DNA of 64,000 nucleotides from Arachis hypogaea. Taxonomy: Eukaryota > Streptophyta > Magnoliopsida > Fabales > Fabaceae. A model generated the notes under the pieces. It ran no database searches. It was not told the origin of the DNA and worked only from the letters and a program-made list of their open reading frames with translations. Position numbers and translations under genes: made by a program. The stretch covers positions 6,998,810 to 7,062,809 of the forward strand of contig NC_092051.1 in assembly GCF_003086295.3 (NCBI RefSeq), in the 5' to 3' direction. Shown here piece after piece: positions 55,301 to 64,000 of the stretch (position 1 is the stretch's first letter; each line of letters begins with the position of its first letter).

Positions 55301-57569
55301 ATGTGTTCCAATGCAGATGTTATATTCTGCAGAAGCCAATCATGAACTTGTGCAGCAGGAGCAGGAACAGCTGGCATGTCAGGATCTGAGTTTGCAAAGA
55401 AAGGAGAATGTTGACTCAAAGAATTTCCTTCAGATCCCTTATCACCAAACTGAACTAGAAACCCAAGGTGTTCAAATCTATCCATGGATAAAACCTAAAA
55501 TAAAATGAGGTCAAACAAGCAGGATAAGAATGAGACTAAAACTAAAGAAAACCTGGAAAACATAAAAGATGACATGAAATTTTTTCTAAACATTCCTTCA
55601 ATCAACAAATTACATGATTATGCTATAACGATGAATTCACCGAGAGTTAAAAATAAAAATAAAAAGTGAGAATCCTCTGTCCCAAGGGCCAATAATAAAT
55701 TATCATGCCTCTGATAAGGTGGTAGCATTTTGGAATTGTGATGTCTCAGCAATTAAAAGGAAGTGAAGACTACTGTGAACAGACAGCATACCATATTACC
55801 ATTATTATTGATACAGAAGAAACCCAAGTATATGCTTCACCCAATGCATGTCAAAGTCAAACTAAGAATGAGGTATTGGGTGTATAGAAGCATGGAACAG
55901 CATTAACACAGAAGTTAGATAATCAACATAAAGGAGATGTTTGACATAATTGTCAAATTCAAAATAGAGGTAGTCTCAGTACCAAACAAGTTGCACTAGC
56001 TCAATCTAGCATCTGACGGTATAAGTCCAGAGACTTTATTTCATATTTTAATTGATTAATAGTGTCACTTCACACATCCACAACCAGCAGACCAAACCTC
56101 TCTTCAGAAGATTAGAACACCAGGCCTCATTCTTCAAGACAGTTCATCGATAAATTGGGAATGAGTTGTAAAAATATATAAGGATTTCATGCAAAAACTT
56201 TGGCTGAATATTCAGTACTCGGAGGAGGGTCTGTTACTTAACTGCAACCCAATCAGAATTAAAAGTTGTAATCATACTAGAACGGAAGAGGACACAAACG
56301 GTTTCCTATCTACTCCAGAAATCTTAAGTAACTGATGTCTTTGGCATATGCACAAAGCATCAAGATTGGAATAGAATAAAAAAAAAAAGACAGATTATTT
56401 CATAGAAGCTACTGCTTTAGAAGCAAAAGATGTATCAAAAATAAAAACTGAAAAAAGAGGCATAAAAACATGAAATGAAAAAAGGATCATTTAAATAAAT
56501 ACTTTAACAAACATTAAAGATTTCATCCCAGTTTGCATGATACTTGAATCATTTACAAGAAGGAATCCTAAAGATGGATATATAGTGTCACTACATACAT
56601 GGTATTCCTTGAATATATAAGATATCTATTTAAGTTAAAATCAGCAAACCAAGGATATCATGCAGTAAATCAAATAACAAACCAGAGATTCTTCCCCTTC
56701 CCCCTCCACGGGCTCAGCTAGGAGAGACAGAATGTTAGCCAAGTGCTTCTGCAGGTATGACAATTGATGCGCCTCCTCGTCAGCCTGTGACGGCATAAAC
56801 CGCCGGCTGTTGCTCCGGACAAGCTGTAAAAACACACCAAAAAACAGAAAATCAAAACTTCTCTTCAGCATCAACAGAATCACTAGAATCGAAAATTGCT
56901 ACCAGGTTAACCGAGAGAAACAGAAAATAACAGAACAGGAGCCACAAAAAACCAAGAAAATTACTAGAGCGACCTAAACAAACGCTGTAATCCATGAAAT
57001 TAGAAACCAAGCTCAACAAATAAATCCAAATAACTAAAGAATTTAAGACCACGATTAACACAAAACTAATCACAATGGACCAAAAATAGATTGCGTCCGG
57101 GAAGGGATAATTGAACCTGAAGCGGCGAGAGAGCGGACAAGTAGCCATCGAAGGCGGAGGTGGAAGGCCAGACGTCAGCAACGGCGACGGAGTCCTTGTG
57201 CGTGCGCGGCAGGAGCCTCTTGTAGGATTGAATGTACAGGAACAGCAACAGATCATGCAAGTCGACGGCGGAGACTTCGGCGGTGGGTAGCTCGGGCTCC
57301 GAAGATGGGAGGACGGAGGAAAGCGTGTCAAGGACGAGCCTGGCGTGGTCGAGCGAGATCTGAAGAGACTCGGAGATCGCCGCCGGATCGACTTTGCCGC
57401 CGGAGGAGAGCTCAAGAAGCTTCTGCTTCAGCGAAATTAGGGTTTGCGCGGGGTCGGAGAAGATGAGCTTCGGGATCGGTAAGAGGCCGTGCTCGAAGGG
57501 CTCGCGCCGAGGGTGAAGAAACACCGTGCTCATTGACGACGATGTGCTTGGCTCGATCGGTTCCGTCAT
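52398..57569 (-). CDS. TBCCD1: TBCC domain-containing protein 1
   Basis: Nine exons on the minus strand: 57569-57117, 56823-56683, 55494-55114, 54857-54753, 54323-54183, 53443-53240, 53025-52936, 52793-52682 and 52441-52398; 556 residues, near the family length. It starts MTEPIEPSTSSSMSTVFLHPRREPFEHGLLPIPKLIF. The TBCC/C-CAP beta-helix lies in exons 4-5 (VVNCHESAIYILAPLRYATVYGCSDSTIVLGAVGKAVRVEHCERAHVIVAAKRICIANC). The end reads RELLREAPLEDNRKRELSSALHVYFKDWLYASGNIRQLYCLQGD. Related proteins act at centrosome or Golgi in animals and in organelle positioning in algae; the plant role is little known. All donors and acceptors are GT-AG. It is the fifth gene of the conserved block (At2g42230 in Arabidopsis). 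Confidence 0.93.
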
Positions 57570-57589
57570 CGCCACAGAAAGAGAACCAA

Positions 57590-57745
57590 TGCCAAATGAA
57601 AAAAGAAAAAAAACGAAGGAAAGAAATGAAAGAAAGAAACAAAGAACGAGAGAGACAGAGAGAAAGAGAAAGAGAGTGTTTTGCAGATCTTTGAATCAGG
57701 AACACTAGGGTGAGGGAAAGAGAGAGAGAGAGAGAGATGCGGGCG
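57590..57745 (-). promoter_or_regulatory. GA/CT-rich leader of TBCCD1
   Basis: Directly upstream of the ATG the plus strand is GAAAGA/GAGAGA-rich, with a GA run at 57718-57738; the transcript side is CT-rich. Such tracts are common in plant 5' UTRs. An ACGT-core G-box-like TTACGTGGCA lies at about 57780. Confidence 0.5.
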
Positions 57746-57839
57746 GGTTCTGGTGCGGGTGCACCGTATGGGAATGTGGTTACGTGGCAATTTCTTATTC
57801 GTTTGGTCTTAAGGTTGGGCCAATTGGTTTTGCCCACGT

Positions 57840-58512
57840 TAGATTTAAACTAGTTGAGATCAGAGAAGAATCAGGAACAGGAGTTCTTTAATTCTTTTCA
57901 AAACATTATATGTAATTACCCATTAGTGACAATTATAATACAAGTTACGAATTTAAATTGAGCAATGATTAGAAGTTTTAATCTATCATTTAATTATTCT
58001 CTTAATATTTAAGTGAATAAATTTTAAATTTATATTATTTTTAAAAACATTAAAAAATGAGAATTTCTAATTATTTTTAAAAAAATTATAAATACAAATA
58101 TATAATTGAGTAGCAACAATTGTTTATAGCAGAGTAAATATATTTTAAAAATGATGCACGATTATTTTTCTCTATAATAAATCTCTACTTTTTATATCTA
58201 AAATATAATTATTAACATAGCGGATATAAAATTTACACTAAAGATTTTTTTTTTTTTAGTAAACTTAGCTTGACATGTTTCTTTAGCCTTGGAAATGTGG
58301 TGAATTTTATTTTCCAAGCTTAATTATTATGTATATTAGTAATATATACTATTATCTAAATTCTAATGAAATATTTGTATTTATAGTAATAAAAAATAAA
58401 TCAGTGAACAATTAATTCAAATAATTTTATTTATACACTAATGTATAGTTAGATAGTTCTATAAAAAATTTAATGTTAGTAGCTATTGCAAATAGATTAA
58501 ATACATAAAAAT
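57840..58512. other. AT-rich spacer
   Basis: No gene or clear repeat seen. Confidence 0.5.
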
Positions 58513-59325
58513 CTATCTATCTATCTATTCTTTTTATATAAAAATTGAGTTTTTGCATTTAATAATAGAATTAACGTGATATACTTCTAAGAGTATTTTT
58601 TGATTTATTTCTTTTAACTCATTAAATACAAGTTATTACGATAAACTAACTATATCAACTAATTGATTTGATTAGATATTTAAATATCATATAATTTATA
58701 TCAATTTAATTTGATAGTATTTTTTAATTAATTTATTTTAATATTCTGTTAGTATTTTTTAATTTATTTTTTTAATTTATTAAACCAAATTTATTGTGTG
58801 TACTAATTAATTAATTTGATTAATTTATTACTCATTAAAATAATAAATTTATGAATAAAATAAGCAACTGAAATATTTTTAACTAATAATTAAATCAAAT
58901 AAAATCAAATCATATATATTGAACTAAATTCAAATCATGTGAATTAAAGACTAAATTAAAATAAGATAATTTTTTTACTTATTCAAGTTGAGTACAATAA
59001 ATACAAATTAATTTTGTTAGATAATCTTAATTATCTGGTCTACTATATATAGATAGCCACACAAAATTATAAGAACCGTGATTTTTATCGTTCTTGCTAT
59101 TTTAACTCTTCTTTTCTTCTTTTTTTTTTCTTTGTGTATAATTTCTTTTATGTATAAATATACCCAAAATGAGAAAGTACGGATGAATGTTTTATTGATT
59201 ATTTGTTTGGTGAATATATCTCAAATTTTCAAAGTGGCCGATGTATTTTTTTATAGTATTAGATAGAAGAATATTTGTTAAAATGAATATACCCATTGTA
59301 ATGAATTTTTTTCAATTGTTATATT
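58513..59325. repeat. Imperfect direct repeat, copy A
   Basis: Shares with copy B the runs ATCAACTAATTGATTTGATT, AGATATTTAAATATCA, AATATTCTGTTAGTATTTTT, AGCCACACAAAATTATAA and AAAATGAATATACCCATTGT in the same order. No coding content. Confidence 0.8.
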
Positions 59326-59807
59326 TTTATGTCAGTCATGTAAATTCTTTGAAGGCATTAGATAATAAAATAGGTTGACTTTAATATCATTAGAAGCTAA
59401 ATTTAATGGTTCAAATAAGTACTGTTAATTATATTAAAAAAGTAATTTGTAATAATAATGTGATTTACATATTAATTTTTTCAAGTAAATTCATTTCAAA
59501 ATGTAAAAATTAGACTCAATTATGCTAAAATTTTAAAAGTAATATAGAATTTGGCAACAAAATTAACATTCATTAAGGAAATATAGAATTTTCTAATTAT
59601 AAGTAATAACAAGACTTATGAAAAAATATTAATGTCATCATTCTTATTAAGTAAATCATAATATTAGGTAGTTGATAGTTTTATAAGCGAAAATTATTAA
59701 GTAATTACGTAAAAATTAGCAACGAACAAGCAATAAAGATTCAAAAAAAATCTATTATATAATACCAATTTTATAATTAAAATATGTGTTCATATTCTCA
59801 TATATTC

Positions 59808-60828
59808 TATTTATTATCTATTCTATTATATAAACATCAGGTTTCTGCACTTAATGATGGAGTTGACATGACATGCTTATGAGAGTGTTTAGCAATTTAT
59901 TTCTTTTAACTTATTAAATACAATTTATTAAGATAAATTAAATATATCAACTAATTGATTTGATTAGATATTTAAATATCACATAATTTATTATAATTTA
60001 TATCAATTTGATTTGATAGTATTTTTTAATATATTTCTTTTAATATTCTGTTAGTATTTTTTAATTTATTTATTTTAATTTATTAAATCAAATTAATTAT
60101 ACTAATTATATGTGTTAATCAATTAATTAGATTTAATCATTAAAATAATAAATCTATATAAAATAGATTCTCGAGATATTTTTCACTAATAATTAAATTA
60201 AATCAAATTATATTTATTGAGCAAAATTTAAATTATGTGAATTAAGGACTAAATTAAAATAAGATGATTTTTTACTTATTCAAATTGAATGCAATAAATA
60301 AAATTAATTTTGTTAGATAATCATGGTCTTTTGGTCTTCTATATATAAATAGCCACACAAAATTATAAAAAGGAAAAGTTCAGGGGTCAGCAACTTTATT
60401 AAATTCTAGTCAACATGTAACGAGCAAAAGAAAGGTGAGTAATTCCACATCATTGGATGAAATCTCACACCATTAAAAACATCATTGATGGCTATTTGAT
60501 AGCTACAAATCACAAAAGTTGCTTGCCCCTAGCACTCCTCTTATAAAAATAATTATTTTTATCGCTTTTGCTATTTTAACTCTTTTTTTATGTATAAATA
60601 TACTCAAAATGAGAATGTATGGATGAGTGTTTCATTAATTGTTTGTTTGACAAATATTATAGTATGAAAATGTCTCAATTTAAGCATTCTACCACTGTCG
60701 ATAAAAGTTGAACCTGTAGTAATTCAGGGTGACCATGATATTTTTTTGTAATATTACATAGAAAAATATTTTTTAAAATGAATATACCCATTGTAATTAA
60801 TTTTTTTTTGTCAATCTGTTATATTTTA
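59808..60828. repeat. Imperfect direct repeat, copy B
   Basis: Same order of blocks as copy A, roughly 80-85 percent alike by eye, plus the MITE at 60371-60540 and about 70 further bases near 60660-60730. Both copies start near TCTATTCT..TATATAAA, which resembles some Helitron 5' ends; that assignment is a guess. Confidence 0.8.
60371..60540. mobile_element. hAT-type MITE (170 bp) with perfect 8-bp duplication
   Basis: Imperfect inverted ends (left …GGGGTCAGCAACTTT, right AAAAGTTGCTTGCCCC…) are flanked by TTATAAAA at 60363-60370 and 60541-60548. The corresponding point in copy A (about 59070) has no insert, giving an empty-site comparison. Confidence 0.85.
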
Positions 60829-63800
60829 CCTAACAAACAATATCCATGTTGAATATATTATTTTCATCCGAAGCCATACATAATTGATTGATAATTCTAT
60901 ATATAAAAATACTCATGTAGTAACTAAATACCATATTGTTTATCTTGCTAAAGTTAATTCTCCTGTGATTATGCAAATGTATAGCACTAGGTAAAAATTG
61001 ATTGGATTATATTTATTTCCAATGAGGTAGGTGATCTTTTAGGTTTAATCATGGTCAAAGTTAAATAAAGTTTGAAAAATGCTAACAATACAAATACTTT
61101 TTATTTTTAATACCCAATAATAAATATATAAATTAAAACTAATATTGCTACGTACAAAATTATAAAATGTATATCATACTCAAAACATATCCAATCTGTA
61201 TTAACTGTCATTGTTTATCAGTTACGTTATGGTAAATCTGGTTATTAAAAAAGATTAAAATCAACTTAAATATACACAATATTATTTCATGCATTTTATT
61301 TTTATTTTATTATCATAAAAAGTCATACATATTATAAGAGAACCTCATTTTTTTACCAACAGTTCTTCCATTAAATGGTTTTTATAAAAAAATGCATAAT
61401 AATATTGTGTTTGGCAAGAATATATGGGATTTTAAAAGGTTGAAGCATACATTTAGTTCTTAACATATTTGTAGATAAAGTGTAGAGTAGATAAAAAAAT
61501 AGCTAGCTAATAAAATAATAAATGGTTACAATTTTCTCAATACTAACCGTCGTGGTGTATGATAGGTGTTCTATAACTTTTTTAGATTTGATTGTTTCTT
61601 TATTATTATACGTTGTTCTATTTAATTTATACTAAAAAGACTTATGATAATCATCTTATCGTGGTAGTGTAAAAATTGTAGGTATTATATTTACTTTTTA
61701 TGCTTTTAAATCTCATGTTCTTGATAAATATTTGTGATTGAGTAATTATTAAAAGAATTTGGTTTAATATCTATTTTATATTCTATTTAAATTATAATAG
61801 TGAATAAATATTTTTTTCATAATAAATAATACAATTTTTTCATAAAAATAACGTTTAAATAATTGTGAAATTAGGTTATACCACGGATAATGATAAATAT
61901 TTTGGCATTAGATCTGCTATAAAACAAATTTTTAGAAATATTATATTGTATTATATAATTTAGTTATATTTTTCTTATTTTCAATCTATATTATTTAGAT
62001 TGACATATTTTTTAAAAGGTTATTCAATTTTTTTAAATTATTAAATCAAATAAGTTACAAACTAATTAATTAGGTTGATTAAATATCTAGATATCTTATA
62101 ATTTAACATAATTTAATTTATATAGATACATGACTTTAACGATTTTATTATTTATTGTAATAAATTTTAGAGATAATTTTTGCAAGTTATAATTTATTTT
62201 TTTATTTGCATATTCAAGTTTTAAGAATACTTTTTTTTAATTTTGTATTTATATATAAATTATTTTCTACTTTAATATATGAATTTTTTTTATTGCGCAA
62301 TTCACTTTAACAAAAATAAATTAATTTATGAAAATTTAAACTTGAGCGCTTGCTATAGTTAAACTCAAACTTTAATTTATTTTGTCATATTATTATATAA
62401 ATATTAAATTCTTTAATTAAATACTTATTTAATTACAAAATAATATTATATGTTACTTTTTAATTAAATTTCAGTTACTACACAAATATTATATTTTAAA
62501 TAATTGTATATTTTTTTGTTATTTTAAAAGTTATTATATAATTTTAAGATCATTTAATTATATTTATTTTTTTAAAAACATTGTCATTATTGAAGAGTAA
62601 CTAATGTTTGTGATAGTCTAAAATTGAGAAATAAAAATATAAAATATTAATATATTGAGTTTTCGAAGTATAAATCTTGAAGTAAATATATGTGATTATA
62701 ATTGATGATCATAATTAAAAGTCTTTATTTTATTTCAATTTGTTTATGACATGTTTATCTTAAATTTTATTTCTTTATTGATTAGTATTTTTTTGTACAT
62801 TTAATTGTCATTAATTTATATAAATTAAAATGTATAACTTACAAAAATAGATACGTGTCTTAAAAATGAAAAAAAAAAGTTTTTTTTTAGTAAAAAATTT
62901 ATGTTGCTTTAGCTTTTTTTTTTTTCATCATATCTTACATTTTTAATATAATTAAAAGTTAGAGATAAATTCTTAAATATAAATTAGTAAAAAAAATATA
63001 ATACTTAATGAATTATCATAATCATATTTAAAGGTATTTAAGTTATTTTCATATAATAAAAGTGACATGCTTCAAAAAAATTTTGTATATAATTTACTAA
63101 CAAATATATGAGATATTTATCGTAATTTTTATTTTTAATAAAAATATCATTGTATTAAAATGATGCATTTTAAAGATGTATAAATGAGATTTTTATTAAA
63201 AAAAATTTACAAGATAACAAATGCATTTTTATTTTAATTTTATTCTTAATATTTAGTTTTAATTTTACCTTTAGAGTTTTAATATGTTTCAATTATACCA
63301 TTAGGATGAACAATATTAATTATAATTAATCAATTATATTATCTGATTTGACCAAAATTAAATAAATATTAAATTATTTAATAAATAATAAATAAAAAAT
63401 AAAATAAATAAATTTAATTTGAATTATTCTCTTATTGTTTTCTATATCTAGGAATCAGAATGTGCTTTTATGTATTTTGTTAATAGTTCTTAAAGAAGTT
63501 ACTATTTTATTTACTAACATTTTAAATTTTTTACAATATTTTCATAAAACTTGATTAATATATAAGTTCTTCTTCACAATGTTTTTTTTTTTTTTGAATT
63601 TTTTAACAAAAACATATCTTAATTTTTGTCTTTCATCTTTTATATTCATTAATTATACTAACTTCTTTACGGTGTATTTTTATCAACTACATACATGTTT
63701 TTTTGTTTTTTTTTTTACTTTTTTTTAATTATTTTATTACCTTATTTTTAATTATTTATTTTACTTTCACTCCTCATATATTTATTGTATTTCATTTCAT

Positions 63801-64000
63801 CTTAGTTTTAATTTCATAGTTAACTTTCAATTATATAAAATTCAATAGTTTCTTTCAAAACATGCTTAAATATATTATCTATTATATACAATCATTAGGA
63901 TAAACAAACAAATATAATTGAATATATAATTTAATTTTAATTTAAACTAAAAACTAAATGAATTGTCAAAAAAATAGCAACTAATTTTATTTTTAATTTC
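60829..64000. other. Very AT-rich intergenic DNA
   Basis: About 3.2 kb of A/T runs with stops in all frames. No gene, RNA gene or transposon ends recognised. Confidence 0.55.

Noticed and set aside
57840..64000. Search for tRNA, snRNA or small genes in the AT-rich right end
   Set aside because: No tRNA-like arms, box elements or coherent frames could be seen by eye.

Overview
This window is plant nuclear DNA. Its genes are intron-rich with GT-AG introns, the spacers are very AT-rich, and plant-specific genes (SPL, STRUBBELIG-family kinase, OEP16-type pore, chloroplast rhodanese) sit among LTR, LINE, hAT and Mutator-type transposons. The transposase sequences and the Ty1/copia family look like legume repeats, perhaps Arachis. 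That is an inference from remembered repeat families, not something the sequence proves.

Layout: (1) 1-5.1 kb is the inner part of a decayed Ty1/copia element on the minus strand. (2) 6.96-8.83 kb holds two short inverted-repeat transposons. (3) 10.3 kb has a small basic nuclear protein gene. (4) 12.29-19.45 kb is a three-level nest: an old inverted-repeat element, a copia fragment inside it, and a 5.8-kb Mutator-like element (MULE-1) inside that. (5) 19.85-21.56 kb is a relic of a second MULE family. (6) 22.7-25.2 kb is an SPL9/15-type gene with a miR156 site. (7) 25.87-31.99 kb is a non-autonomous hAT element split by a LINE with two intact ORFs. (8) 32.4-36.85 kb is a STRUBBELIG-receptor-family gene with 14 coding exons. 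(9) 37.5-39.43 kb is OEP16-3. (10) 39.89-48.25 kb is an 8.4-kb inverted-repeat insertion holding MULE-2 and a hAT-like element, flanked by a direct repeat of about 104 bp. (11) 48.9-51.15 kb is a chloroplast rhodanese gene (STR9-like). (12) 57.57-52.40 kb, minus strand, is TBCC domain-containing protein 1. (13) 57.8-64 kb is AT-rich with no recognisable gene; it holds an imperfect direct duplication, one copy of which carries a 170-bp MITE.

The host genes at 10.3 kb, SPL9, OEP16-3, STR9 and TBCCD1 appear in the same order as I recall for Arabidopsis At2g42190-At2g42230. The window is therefore an old gene block widened by nested transposons; only the SRF gene is extra to that order.

The most interesting system is shared by MULE-1 and MULE-2. 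Both carry, convergent to the transposase, a small second gene encoding a GRF-type zinc finger, a short helical stretch and a hydrophobic tail. The two transposases have diverged and both are damaged, yet this layout is the same in each, which suggests an accessory transposition function.
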